A DNA stretch of 36,456 bases from Chara braunii (lineage: Eukaryota > Streptophyta > Charophyceae > Charales > Characeae), in contig BFEA01000066.1 of NCBI GenBank assembly GCA_003427395.1, positions 3,686,335 to 3,722,790 on the forward strand. The letters are read 5' to 3'. Positions 1 through 10,106 of this stretch are shown one piece after another (positions within the stretch are counted from its first letter, which is position 1; each line of letters starts with the position of its first letter). The translations under genes were made by a program, and so were the position numbers. Below the pieces are notes generated by a model that saw only the letters and a program-made list of their open reading frames with translations, searched no databases and was not told the DNA's origin.

Positions 1-160
1 TTTTCTTTTTCCTCTTTTTCTTTTTCTTTTTCTTTTTCTTTTTCTTCTTCTTATTTTTCTTCTTCTTCTTCTCCTTCTTCTTCTTTCTTCCTTTCTTTCC
101 TCTCTTTCTTTCTTTCCTCTCTTTCTTTCTTTCTTGCTTTCTTTCTTTCTGTCTTTCCAG
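1..160 (+). repeat. Pyrimidine-rich TTC/TTTC repeat ending in a 3' splice site
   Basis: Almost pure T/C on the + strand, made of degenerate TTTTTC, TTC and TTTC repeats. It ends in a textbook polypyrimidine tract followed by CAG directly before ATG at 161. It therefore probably belongs to the intron upstream of the first visible exon of the next gene. The stretch itself encodes nothing credible. Confidence 0.7.
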
Positions 161-1156
161 ATGTCAGACGAACTAGGCCGTATTAAGCCACTGCTCGACG
201 AAATGACAGAAACTGCGCAACACAGGATGTTCACCGGGTACTGGTTGTTACTATCCGATCCAAAGTGTTTAGTTATAACTCGTCTGAGGGAGGACATGAC
301 TGCCAGACTGAAGGCAATAGCTGAAACGAAGACCACCACGTTTGACGAGTTCCAGACATGGTTGGATGGTGAAAGGCATAGGCGCACCGCGGTCTTGAAT
401 CGGTTCGCCGCCCACATCACGAAGAGAACTCACAGGGAATCACAAGGACTTGATGTCGCATCTTGTGCCAGCCCTGAGAAGTCTGTGCTGAAGGAGTGGT
501 GGGCATCGTATGATAGCCAAGAATATAATACGGGTTCGCTAACTTCTTCGTCACGCAGTGTCGTCGACCTCTTGGCCTTCGCAACAGACTGTATGCGCCA
601 CTATAAGAAAATCGTAGATGAGTACGGTCTCTGTGATGAGGGTGTCGCGACTACTAAGGATGACCTTCCTTGCAATATGACGTCTCTGTTGAGCAGTTGC
701 TCGGACGTCATGGATGCTCTGCAACACACACGAGGTAGGTTGTTGGCTGGAGAAATGACGGTGACTTGTGTGAACGGAGTTGTCATGTGAAGTGCAGAAG
801 GTGAAAGGACGAAGGCAGGTGAAGAACTCGACACAACAATGCAAACCTCCAGAGGAATTGGGACCATTGTCGGGGCCTACGCGCCTGCGCCGCATGCCCT
901 GCTGGCGTGCACTGATGGTGCCTCACTGAATTGTCACCACGTTTGTCACAACTTCCCATGTGTCATCGCTAGCAAAACACCTTGTGCTGATGCAGAATCT
1001 GTTGCGCTGCCTATGACGACGGACACATTTCAAAAGTTCATTGCAAAAGCGAATTCGCGACAAATGGCGAGGCTGGTTGCGGACTGTCTGTCCCATCTCA
1101 TATCATACATCAAAGAGATAATGGTACAGGTCGTAACGAACGCAGGTCAGCATTGA
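161..1156 (+). CDS. Unknown two-exon gene, 310 aa in the visible exons
   Basis: I do not recognise the family. Exon 1 (161-734) starts at the ATG abutting a CAG splice acceptor at 160, so 161 may be a true start or an internal exon boundary. The unspliced frame stops at TGA 788-790. A GT-AG intron at 735-797 (donor GAG|GTAGGT, acceptor TGCAG) is 63 nt, a multiple of three; it removes that TGA and joins in frame to the open stretch ending at TGA 1154-1156. The N-terminal part is mixed charged and helical. The second exon carries a small Cys/His cluster (NCHHVCHNFPC) and ends in a helical segment. Codon use is balanced and there is no low complexity, unlike the surroundings. It is the first of a run of + strand units and is followed by the large hairpin array at 1468. 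The exon structure is inferred from sequence only. Confidence 0.5.
735..797 (+). other. Predicted 63-nt spliceosomal intron
   Basis: The donor reads GAG|GTAGGT and the acceptor TGCAG|AAG. Removing it excises the only in-frame stop (TGA 788-790) and keeps phase, since codon 734+798-799 becomes GAA. It is very short, like the 74-nt intron proposed at 10248-10321. Confidence 0.5.
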
Positions 1157-1265
1157 GGGAATAACGAATGTCAGCATTGCAGGAAAGGACTTCCCATCAA
1201 CGACTGCTTAAAAACTCTTTACACAAGATATCAAATCGTGGCTGCGCGGGTGGTCAGGGACGAGT

Positions 1266-1267
<2 letters not shown>

Positions 1268-1361
<94 letters not shown>

Positions 1362-1372
1362 ATACACACACT
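1268..1372. repeat. Compound (CT)n(CA)n microsatellite
   Basis: About 53 bp of CT switches directly to about 53 bp of CA. It lies between the unknown gene ending at 1156 and the hairpin array starting at 1468. Reading frames through it give only Leu-Ser or His-Thr runs and are not genes. Confidence 0.95.
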
Positions 1373-1467
1373 ATTATGTATATTTATTGCTGCATGTATT
1401 ACAACTTATTCGTCCACATTTTTTTTTCTATTATGTTCGCTGCGTTTTTCCGTATTGACATACTTGT

Positions 1468-2202
1468 GGTTCACTACTGCGTGCCATATCATTGTTCACC
1501 GCTGCTGTTTGTTGTCGTTCTGGCCCGCAGTAGTGTACTGCTCTCTGTCGCGCATGACATGTTTGTTGGAGTTCTGGCCCGCAGTAGTGAACCTCTCGCT
1601 GTGGCTGCATCTTTGCGTTTTCAACTACTTGTCGTTCACTACTGCGTGTCATATCAGTGTCAACCGGTGGTGTTTGTTGTCGTTCTGGCCCGCAGTAGTG
1701 AACCGCTCTCTGTCGCGCATGAGATGTTTGTTGGAGTTTTGGCCCGCAGTAGTGAACCTCTCGCTGTCACTGCATCTTTGCGTTTCCAACTACTTGTCGT
1801 TCACTACTGCGTGCCATATCAATGTCAACCGGTGTTGTTTGTTGTTGTTCTGGCGCGCAGTAGTGAACCGCTCTCTGTCGCTGCATCTTTGCCTGTCCAA
1901 CAGCACGAGGTTCACTACTGCGGGCCAATGTCAGTCTCGCATGAGATGTTTGTTGCAGTTCTGGCCCGCAAAAGTGAACCTCTCGCTGGTGCTGAATCTT
2001 TGCGTTTCCAACTACTTGTGGTTCACTACTGCGTGCCAGATCAGTGTCAACCGGTGCTGTTTGTTGTCGTTCTGGCCTGCAGTAGTGAGCCGCTATCTGT
2101 CACTGCGTCTTTCCCTGTCCAACAGCTCGAGGTTCACTACTGCGGGCCAATGTCTGTCTCGCATGAGATGCTTGTTGGAGTTCTGACCCGCAATATTGAA
2201 CC
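1468..2202. repeat. Array of six inverted-repeat hairpin units plus two extra right arms
   Basis: The left arm is GGTTCACTACTGCGTGCC or close to it. The right arm is its inverse complement, GGCCCGCAGTAGTGAACC. Left-right pairs occur at 1468-1538, 1634-1704, 1799-1869, 1909-1980, 2020-2091 and 2131-2202. Unpaired right arms lie at 1575-1593 and 1740-1758. The interior of each ~71-bp pair is about 35 bp and contains a conserved CCGGTGCTGTTTGTTGTCG-like stretch or a CATGAGATGTTTGTTG-like stretch. Arm starts fall on a ~52-59-bp rhythm, so whole units recur at 110-111 or 165-166 bp. A transcript from either strand could fold into serial hairpins. The long reading frames crossing the array are periodic translations of the repeat. 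Confidence 0.93.
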
Positions 2203-2260
2203 TCTCTCTCTCTCTCTCTCTCACACACACAAACACACACACACACACACACACACACAA
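2203..2260. repeat. (CT)n(CA)n microsatellite seeded at a hairpin right arm
   Basis: It starts immediately after the terminal GAACC of the last array unit, as CT repeats passing into CA repeats. Confidence 0.9.
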
Positions 2261-2356
2261 TGATGTGCGTTTAAGTGTTGCCTGTATTATTAATTTCTGC
2301 TTAGAGTAAATTTATGTCCATAATGTTTGCTGCTTTTTGCCTCACGACACACAAGT

Positions 2357-2428
2357 GGTTCACTACTGCGTGCCATATCAGTGTCCACCGGTGCTGTTTG
2401 TTGTCCTTCTGGCCCGCACTAATGAACC
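2357..2428. repeat. Single hairpin repeat unit
   Basis: Left arm GGTTCACTACTGCGTGCC (2357-2374); right arm GGCCCGCACTAATGAACC (2411-2428), with two changes from a perfect partner. The interior matches the 1634 and 2020 units of the nearby array. A (CT)n tract begins about 15 bp beyond the right arm. Confidence 0.9.
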
Positions 2429-2441
2429 TCCCTCTGTCTCT

Positions 2442-2442
<1 letters not shown>

Positions 2443-2513
<71 letters not shown>

Positions 2514-2524
2514 CTCTCTCTCTC
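2443..2524. repeat. (CT)n microsatellite
   Basis: About 80 bp of CT with one TTT interruption near 2510, just downstream of a hairpin unit and upstream of the next coding unit. Confidence 0.95.
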
Positions 2525-2587
2525 GGGTGAGGGGGCCATGTCACAACTACGTGTTCTCATAAATGTATGTGGTGTCTCCTGCAATAA

Positions 2588-3076
2588 ATGGAACCCGCGA
2601 TTGTATCGACTGTCAACGGTGGAGAGACATGCGCCATGGAGACGGAGGGCATTCTGAAGGGTTTTGCAGATGGCAGCAAGGAAGGGAATTCGGCTGGAGG
2701 GAACACCGCAGACTGTGCAGAGGTGCTTACGACAATATATGCACAGACTGCAGAGATGATGGTTGATGGTGATGAAATAGAGAATGATGCAGGAGGGAGT
2801 ACTTGTGAGACGGAAAAGGTTGGGGAAGAGATAGAGGAGGGAGGTCTGGGAAGCAGGGAATCTCTGACAGGGTGTACTGTGAAAGATGAAAATGTGGTGA
2901 AGATATCAACAGGAGAAGAGTACCCATATGACATCAATTGGGTGTCGGGTCATGTCCAACCGGGTATTGTTGGAGGAACACCCTGCTTTGCGTTAAAAGT
3001 CGATGGGACATGGGTTCCATTTCCTGACCCCAAAATGAATACATGGCTCTACATTCTTTCATCGAGTGACCTGTAA
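2588..3076 (+). CDS. Unknown acidic protein, 162 aa
   Basis: This is an intact ATG-to-TAA frame with non-repetitive composition. The first ~115 residues are rich in Glu, Gly, Asp and Thr with an acidic patch (GEEIEEG); the C-terminal ~45 residues look folded, with GTPCFALKVDGTWVPFPDP near residue 133 and several aromatics. I see no signal peptide, membrane segment or recognised domain. It lies between the hairpin/CT region ending at 2524 and the hairpin pair at 3815-4107, on the same strand as its neighbours. The start could be an internal exon, because no convincing promoter precedes it. It could be an accessory protein of the surrounding transposon block or an exon of a larger gene. Confidence 0.45.
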   Translation: MEPAIVSTVNGGETCAMETEGILKGFADGSKEGNSAGGNTADCAEVLTTIYAQTAEMMVDGDEIENDAGGSTCETEKVGEEIEEGGLGSRESLTGCTVKDENVVKISTGEEYPYDINWVSGHVQPGIVGGTPCFALKVDGTWVPFPDPKMNTWLYILSSSDL

Positions 3077-3628
3077 TTTGTGTGCTTGGTTTGTTAGCAT
3101 CGACCCCTCTTCTCCCTCTTCCACGTCTGCACGCGCTTCTCTCTTTCCCACCCTCTGTCTGTCTGCCTGTTCTGTGTTGCGGTCCTGACCAATTTCGGAG
3201 TGTATACTCGGCAGAAAGTTCAATGGCGTCCAATTGCAAAAAGAAATGTATAAACATGAGGGGAGAGAGAGAAAAAAATGTGATTCTAAATCTTGCTTCC
3301 TCCCCTCTTATTCAAACAAGAAAGAACAACAATAATGTTGAATGGTTGAACATCATCTATGTTGCATTGACCAATCTCTACCGCAGGAAGAAATCGATAT
3401 AGGTCAAAGATATGCATGGACAACACAAAGCGGTTTTGTGGTCTGTCTGCTCCGTCTGTTGTGGCTGTATGTCTGTCTGTTTGTCTGTCCGTCTGTCGTA
3501 CGTACCTCGCCCCCCCATCTCCCTCCCCCTCCTGCCCTTTGCTAGTCATACCTTTTGCCATTTAGATATTTCTCTCCTAAGTATGTACTCGTCTGGTTCG
3601 AACAGGGGTTGTTGTGGGCAAAGAGTAT
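3077..3628. other. No gene seen; TCTG-rich and CT-rich spacer
   Basis: Contains short TCTG repeats (about 3438-3500) and a C-rich run near 3510. I find no credible coding frame or RNA gene here. Confidence 0.5.
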
Positions 3629-3814
3629 CACACACACAGACAAACACAGACACACAGCCGCGTTATTCATACACACACACACACACACTGGCGATTTGAA
3701 ATACCTGGGCCCACACATACATACACATACACACAGCGATACTCATACAGCCTGTCTAACACACACACATTCACATAGCCACACAGACACATACACACAT
3801 TCTGGCGTGCACCG

Positions 3815-3894
3815 TTCAAGTTGGCTACTGCGTGCCATACACAGACCACACATGTCCGTTGTGACTTCAAGTGGCACGCAGTAGCCAACTTGAA
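3815..3894. repeat. Hairpin unit with perfect 23-bp arms
   Basis: The arms at 3815-3837 and 3872-3894 are exact inverse complements over 23 bp, with GTTGGCTACTGCGTGCC as the inner part of the left arm, around a 34-bp loop. This is the GTTGGCT variant of the family, not GTTCACT, and both arms carry the same variant. The left flank (ATTCTGGCGTGCACC) is shared with the next unit, so the two are duplicates about 215 bp apart. Confidence 0.95.
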
Positions 3895-3968
3895 GTCGGA
3901 CACGCTAACACGTGCACAACCAAACACGCATAACAAATACACACACACACACAGGCATATACAGAAAG

Positions 3969-4000
<32 letters not shown>

Positions 4001-4033
4001 ACACCCACACACACATTCTGGCATGCACCCTTG

Positions 4034-4107
4034 AAGTTGGCTACTGCGTGCCAGAAACTGACCAATGATGATCGTTGCGACTTTGAATGACACGCAGTAG
4101 CCAACTT
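4034..4107. repeat. Hairpin unit, diverged duplicate of the previous one
   Basis: Left arm AAGTTGGCTACTGCGTGCC at 4035; right arm TGACACGCAGTAGCCAACTT at 4088-4107, with one arm mismatch. The loop is ~33 bp and unlike the first copy in sequence. The left flank ATTCTGGCATGCACC matches the unit at 3815. Confidence 0.93.
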
Positions 4108-4298
4108 GGGAACAGACACGAAGATACACGCACAAATCATTCATACACATTCATCCATAGACATATACACAAAGACACACAAGCATCCACATAGGTTTAC
4201 ACATAGACGCCACACACACACACACACATACACAGCGTCACAGATACACACACACACACATACACAGCGTCACAAATACACACACACGGATATGGGTG

Positions 4299-4308
4299 GA
4301 GAGAGAGA

Positions 4309-4341
<33 letters not shown>
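4299..4341. repeat. (GA)n microsatellite
   Basis: About 43 bp of GA with one GGG interruption, directly before the TTGGCAG acceptor-like site (4368-4374) of the next gene. Confidence 0.9.
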
Positions 4342-4344
<3 letters not shown>

Positions 4345-4405
4345 TTGACGTCATTGTGCGTTTCCGTTGGCAGACAGAGAGGATGAAAGACCAACCCTAC
4401 ACATC

Positions 4406-5951
4406 ATGTCGATGTCAGTAGCACAGGTGGAGGCTGCTCTTGTAGAGGTAATGAAGTATGCAAAGGAGGGCGTCCACTACAACGGTGATAGCGAGTTGTC
4501 TTTGCTTGAGGACAGGGTGCTGAATAGTCGGTGTGGATATGAGATCCACGATCATGGCAAACGGCGAGGGTTGTGTCAAAGCACGAACACTCTTGCAACG
4601 CTTCAAAGAGTCACCACATGTATGTGTGGACAGCGATATGAAAGACAGTGCATACAATCTAAAAGGAGTGGTCCAGTGGATGTGCAGCGAATGGATGTGC
4701 GAAGAAGGAGACGTGGACATGACAATGCAGCAGAAAGGGGGGACATATAGACCTGCGGATTTCAAGAAGTTACAAGGCGCTGTGGCAAAGAATTGGGAAA
4801 TGTTTGTTGATGGGTCGAACGACGAGTTGAAGAGTGGTGCTGCACAAATCTTGATGTTGTCTAGAATGAAGGACATTACACAAACACCGCCAGAAGACTT
4901 TCGAGATGTTCCTGTCATTGTTGGAGATGGTGTGGAATATGTTCTGCTGGATCAACTTGTGGACTTCATGAAGAAGAGTGTCGACGACAGGAACGTCATC
5001 CATGAGGCGTTGCACGAAGTCACTTAGTTTGCACTGCAAGGTCAAGATCTGATAGAATTTGTGCCAGCAAGAACAAAATACAACATCATATCTGGTAGAC
5101 CATTGTGGGGGGAGTTATTATCAGCTGCTTTGGAGCGGCTCGGTCTTGCAAGTTGCGATGTTGAGAGACAAAGAGAAAGAGAAGAAGGGTGGAAGGTGAT
5201 GGTCAGGGAAACAAATTTAGCAATCATTCCAGACAACGGACAGACATCAGCAGCACAAAAATCAATAACCAGTATGGCAGTCGATGTGCCTCCCATGCAG
5301 ACAGCAACGAAAGAGGAGTTAGTGTATTCCGATATCTTCAATGCTTTCACAATGGAGAAAGAACAGTGTGATCGTGGATTTGATGAGGCCGATTTGTCAA
5401 GTTGTTTTGCAGAGTACACAGACAATGCAGAAGAAGAAGATGAAGAAGAGGATGAGGGGGTATCATCTTCTGACGTGGAAGTGAGTGGCAACAATGTTAG
5501 CAGCGACGAGGAAGACGAGGAACATGATGTATACTATGATTTGAAGGGGGCGGGTGGACAAGTGACAAAAGGGTGGGCACATGCAATTCTGAGGTTGGCA
5601 CGTGTTTTTTCCGATCCGCACAAAGTGCTGCGTGTTGTGATGAAGATGGCAACACGAGATGGTGCACTACAGTATGCCGCAGTGACCAGCATAATGAAAT
5701 TATGCAACACGGGGAAAAAGTGGTCACGTGATGGCAAGAGATGGTTTGTTCTGGTCAATAGAGAGGCTGTGCTAGCAACGCCACTGACATGGGGAGTCAA
5801 CCTGAGTTTCCTCATACACGGCGCACTGGCGACAGCTTCGGGAGAGACATTGGATCCCGGCTTGTCAACAAGAGACGCAATAGCAAGTGCTCGGCCACGA
5901 CATCGCACAGAGATACACCCACATACCACGACAGACTATGTTAGACATTAG
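4406..5951 (+). pseudogene. Unknown gene, broken by one frameshift and one TAG
   Basis: Coding-like sequence starts at ATG 4406, shortly after a possible splice acceptor (TTGGCAG, ending 4374). The first frame is helical and changes to another frame around 4524-4560; the new frame runs to TAG 5025-5027 and then continues, in the same frame and without loss of coding character, to TAG 5949-5951. Visible parts are an N-terminal helical region, a folded-looking region containing EFVPARTKYN after the TAG, an acidic linker (about 5437-5520, rich in Glu, Asp and Ser), and a C-terminal basic/hydrophobic region with WSRDGKRWFVLVN. I recognise no family. The acidic linker plus two folded parts suggests a DNA- or chromatin-associated protein, but that is inference. 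It lies directly upstream of the transposase, separated from it by hairpin units at 6101-6824. Confidence 0.5.
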
Positions 5952-6100
5952 GGATGATGACAGACATGCATAGCATAGAGCAATAGAGTAGTAGTACAAA
6001 CAACCAGTGCACATACGTTTTGATACGCATGGGAAACTCAACCTGTACATCCCTCAACCTGTACATCCCTCTATGTCTGCCTCAATTTCAACGACAGTCG

Positions 6101-6169
6101 GGTTCACTACTGCGTGTCATATCAATGTCCACCGGTGCTGTTTGTTGTCGTTTTGGCCCACACTAGTGA

Positions 6170-6172
<3 letters not shown>
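6101..6172. repeat. Single hairpin repeat unit
   Basis: Left arm GGTTCACTACTGCGTGTC at 6101-6118; right arm GGCCCACACTAGTGAACC ending at 6172. The loop closely matches the units at 1634 and 2357 (CCGGTGCTGTTTGTTGTCG). A CT microsatellite begins at the next base. Confidence 0.93.

Positions 6173-6232
<60 letters not shown>
6173..6232. repeat. (CT)n microsatellite abutting a hairpin arm
   Basis: Sixty bp of uninterrupted CT, starting exactly where the right arm's GAACC ends. Confidence 0.95.
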
Positions 6233-6235
<3 letters not shown>

Positions 6236-6322
6236 TGTCGAGTTGTAGCTATATTAGAACCTGCACATCCATCTGCGGGTTCTGTGTCATGCTGCCTGTT
6301 GTTTGCCTCTCCAAGTACATGC

Positions 6323-6340
6323 GGTTCACTACAGTGTGCA
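6323..6340. repeat. Solitary left arm of the hairpin family
   Basis: GGTTCACTACAGTGTGCA resembles the left arm. No partner arm is visible within 100 bp. Confidence 0.5.
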
Positions 6341-6752
6341 GACACAGGGTTGAGCAATATTTCAATCATTTGATGTTTGTTACGATGTATGTCTTAATTT
6401 GTTGCCTTCTGGAGTACGTGAGACACATCAGACCCCCTGTGATGACCAATGTGTGTATGTTGTGTTTTTTTTTTGCATTGTCTGTAATTTAAATTCAAAT
6501 GTATTAGGTTGTGAAATGTTTTGGAAGTGGTTGTGGAGGTCGGTTGAGGTGCCGAGGTGCAATCATTTTCATGCGGACATGGAAAACACATACCACATTC
6601 ACAAACGTCGTGGATAGATAGTTGCGAAGTTGGGCAGCCGCACAAACGTGGTGATGAATGTTGTGTCATATATCGTGTACCATGCGTAAGTCGTTGCCTC
6701 TTCCAACACGACCATAAAACCTGTCATGACATATAAATTATCGTGTCGCACT

Positions 6753-6824
6753 GTTGACTACTAATCTTTGTCAATTGGGATCAGCGACACAGACCATTCG
6801 TACCAAAAACGGCACTCAGTAGTC
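6753..6824. repeat. Degenerate hairpin unit
   Basis: GTTGACTACTAAT at 6753 and GGCACTCAGTAGTCC at 6811 keep the family spacing (72 bp) but with weak arms. Short CT repeats follow, as at other units. Confidence 0.5.
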
Positions 6825-6969
6825 CCTCTCTATCTCTCTCTCACAGAGAAGAGGAAACGCAACACTTACACAATATAACAAAATATGCTCTGCAACTTAT
6901 AATTCAAACGACCTGAACCAATGTACAAAATGCTAATCAAAACACTGTCCGCACCGCTCTGTTTGGTTT

Positions 6970-9662
6970 TTGAATGCACTGCATGCACAGAAAATAGACA
7001 GCGGTCCACGGGTGTGCGACTGTGGCAAGCCTTTCATGTCATTACGAACTTTGAACTCACATCGTGCGAGGGCATGCCCGGTCGTGGTGGACGAAAGAAC
7101 ACATGGGCAGGAGATGGGTGTGGTTGATGACGCCGGACCATCAAGTATAGGTGCAGTGAATCTCGTGAGCGATGAGAGCGAGGACGTCGGGGCTCCCGAG
7201 AATGTAGACGGGGAGGGCGGGACATTCGAAGAGCAACAATTGCAGCCTGTCGAGTCTTTTGACAGCTCTCGCAAGCTGGTGGCACTGATTTTCTCTGCTA
7301 GGGGCGGCGTCGGTATGTCGCAGAGTGACATAGATGCTCTCTTGTCACTTCTCACACACCCGAGATTCAGCACGAGAGACATCGCGTATCGTAATAGTCG
7401 AGAGTGTTTGACATGGGCAGGGAGTCTAACAGAGGCTGCTGGATGAAAAGAGTTGGATCTACGTTGTGATGATTGGCCACGAGATGCGCACGCCATCTTG
7501 TGGCACCGCGACTGGCGAACGACATTTCTGTCGATTTTTTATATCGCATTATAGAAATGCGAGACGGTGTCTTCTCTAGAAGTGTCTCCGCCGTCAGAGC
7601 ACCTCAGTATATCCGGCCTACGCAGCAGGGCGCTAAGTTATCACATCCTGTCGATCATTCGAGCGGACAAAGTTGTGGACGGGAATGGTAATCCACATTA
7701 TGTTATCCCTCTTTCATTGTATTCCGACAAGACACATATAGACGGTCGTCAAAAACAGACGGCGTACCCTCTGATGATGTCACTAGCCGCCCACGCATTC
7801 GAAGCCATATTGCTGGCCTATCTTCCTGTGCTTCATCATCGTCCACGTGACAAAGGATGGGGTCTGCACCGCATTCAGAAAGTGAGAGGTCATCATTTTG
7901 CACAAGTCCATTACGGTGGTGTTGCAGTCTGCGAAGGAGGCATCTCATGACGGAATAATGATACCAACAACGCGATTCGGGGACATAACTGTCCACCCTT
8001 TCCTCCTCAACTATATCCAGGACTACCCAGAACGATGTGCGATTGCAACTGTGAAGTTTGGTGTATTTCCGACATGCACCGTATCCAAAAACGACTTTGA
8101 TGTTATAGCCGATTTCACAGACTGCAGGAGATCACAGACGCTGGAAACACACCTCACAGCAGATGTGTTCACCGCTGACAATATCGACGTTCACCGTACA
8201 GCGAAAGCACGAATGTCGGAGTTGAACATGCATAGGCATGTTCAACAGAACGGCCTTTGGGGGTTCTACAGGGGCCCCAATGGTGACGATCCTTAGCTAG
8301 ACTACCGCCTGGCATTGCAACCAAACCGTATGCACACAATCGAGCACGACATATTCCTGCACATGATTGATGCATTCAGGACCGCAGCCTTTGAGAAGTT
8401 GCCGCACTTACTGCAAACAGAGATCCTGAAGGATAAATGCAAGGTTGCAAAGCGTTAGTAAGAGATGCACGCGAACATACCCCCAACTTGTGCTGCCGGT
8501 GGCCACTGACAACGACTTTTTTTTGAGGGAGGGACGGTTCGAGGCAAAGTAAAACCGGTTTGTGATGACAGTGTGCGTGTTCCTTATTTCTAATATTATC
8601 CCTCGCTCGACAGGCAATGACATTACCGTTTGTTTTCTGAAACTGATGGAAATGTATATACGAGTGTTTCGGTGTACAACACACACTCGTGCTTCGCTCG
8701 ATGCATGCAACTCTTTGATCACGGACTTCATAACGATCATCAAAGCAAAATTGAAAAAATATTAACCATCAACATGGAAACTCCCCAAGTTGCACAATCT
8801 CATGCATCTAAGAACGTGTATTGAGCGATCCGATGTCCCCGACACCTTCGCGACAGATGTTTGGGAGCATCACCACAGGAAATTCTGCAAACAGCCATAC
8901 CTGTCATCAAACAAGCGGAAAGCTTCAACCCATATGGTAAACCACGTATGTCAGTCATTGGCGTTGCGCGACGAGATCGGGATCGTGAGGAAACGAAGGA
9001 AGAGAATGGTTGAGAACGGGTCGTCCGTGACAGACTGTAAAGCCACCGAAATGAACACCCTCGCGCTACGCGATACGGCAATGCTACAACTGTGGTGGTT
9101 CGACATCGATGACGAGTACATAAGCGAGGAAGAAGGCATTGACAACCATGCGTGTAAGATATTCAAAGAGTTTCCTTGCAGACGCGATTTTCAAGTTGCG
9201 CTTACGGCATACATGGTGGAGAATGGTTGTCAACTTCCTTCTGACGACCTGCTTATATACACACAGACACACCTGGCAATCGCCTGCGTACAGGACGGCA
9301 CAAACAGGGACACACTTGTTCAAACTGCAAGAGCGTCGCCACAGTTTCATGGGAAACCAGTGCACAGTGACGTCTCAATTAGAGCAGGAAACAAATGCAC
9401 ATGGTTTGCATCAGTTGCCATGTTTTTTATCGTGGCCGCACCCGCGGACAACGGTAATATGGAACACAACTGCGGATTCGTGCAATGGTACAAGGAGGTG
9501 GACAGTGAACGGCAACACGTGACACGTTGCAAGAAATTGAAATGGAAGAAGTTGAATGGACATCAACACAGTAGCGTCGTTTCGACCGACACTATTGTAG
9601 ACATAGTTCACATTGTTCCGTGCTTCTCTATACCACAATGGGGATCGAAGCAACATGCATAA
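6970..9662 (+). pseudogene. Plavaka/EnSpm-like DNA transposase, decayed
   Basis: A cut-and-paste DDE transposase, recognised by motif order. An N-terminal zinc finger (VCDCGKPF...LNSHRARAC, 7012-7080) is followed by an acidic stretch. Next come the RGGVGMSQSDIDALLSLLTH block (7301-7360), the strand VIPLSLYSDKTHIDG with the first catalytic Asp at 7726-7728, and HPFLLNYIQDYPERCAIATV (about 7994-8053), typical of this family. HDIFLH carries a candidate second Asp (8348-8350), WKLPKLHNLMHLR follows, and WEHHHRKFC carries the candidate Glu (8865-8867). The C-terminal GFVQWYKEV and IVDIVHIVPC segments also fit. It is broken by TGA 7444, TAG 7552, a frame change near 7883, TAG 8294, TAG 8456 and TAA 8762; a short intron near 8458-8613 is possible but does not restore the frame. 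The CAG at 6988-6990 may be a splice acceptor. It ends at TAA 9660-9662. The family call rests on remembered motif patterns, not a search. Confidence 0.82.
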
Positions 9663-9740
9663 CAGTGTGAGAACTATTTTTATTTGAACAAGTACATATT
9701 GTAGAAGAAACAAATGCAAAGTTTCTATGTTTGCTATGAG

Positions 9741-9741
9741 T

Positions 9742-9786
<45 letters not shown>
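9741..9786. repeat. (GA)n microsatellite
   Basis: About 46 bp of GA with a single AAAG interruption, downstream of the transposase stop. Confidence 0.95.
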
Positions 9787-9787
<1 letters not shown>

Positions 9788-9999
9788 CGTCATAACGCCC
9801 TTCATCAGAAGTTTGATGAATTTTGTATCTGTCTATGTGTCGCCGTCACGGGACAGTCACGTTGTTTCTTCCGAAGTATAAGGGAACAAGAGAGGACATT
9901 CACCTCTTTCTTTCCGTTATTTGTTGAGAAATATCATGTCAAATGTGGCCAAGCTTATGAAGCGGTAAAACCATATGCGAGACGAAAGTTTCCCTAAAA

Positions 10000-10091
10000 G
10001 TTCACTACTGCGTGACATTTATGTAGTCAACAGTGACATCGTATCAGTTTTGGCACGCAGTAGCCTCTCTCTGTCTCTCTCTCTCTCTCTG
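10000..10091. repeat. Hairpin repeat unit followed by (CT)n
   Basis: Left arm GTTCACTACTGCGTGACA at 10000; right arm TGGCACGCAGTAGCC at 10051-10065. The outer bases are mixed: the left arm is the GTTCACT variant, the right arm the GGCTA variant. A short CT tract fills 10066-10091. The unit lies between the transposase and the protease gene. Confidence 0.88.
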
Positions 10092-10099
10092 TAGTATCC

Positions 10100-10106
10100 T
10101 ATAAAA
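10100..10106 (+). promoter_or_regulatory. Possible TATA box (TATAAAA)
   Basis: A TATAAAA match about 140 bp upstream of the ATG at 10239, immediately after the hairpin/CT element. The position is plausible for a promoter of the protease gene. A single 7-bp match is weak evidence. Confidence 0.3.

Larger units (their letters stand above)
3629..4292. repeat. CA-rich microsatellite region hosting two hairpin units
   Basis: Interrupted (CA)n with CACATA variants, broken by the two inverted-repeat units at 3815-3894 and 4034-4107. All reading frames here are His-Thr repeats or their antisense Val-Cys forms and are not coding. Confidence 0.9.

Noticed and set aside
1468-2202. CRISPR-like repeat-spacer array
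   Set aside because: The repeated arms alternate in orientation, the spacers are themselves repeated, and the context is eukaryotic.
1268-2263. Long open frames through the CT/CA tract and hairpin array
   Set aside because: They are periodic translations of the repeats, present in several frames at once with mirrored antisense frames.
3629-4348. Cys/Val-rich and His/Thr-rich proteins
   Set aside because: Pure translations of CA microsatellite on the two strands.
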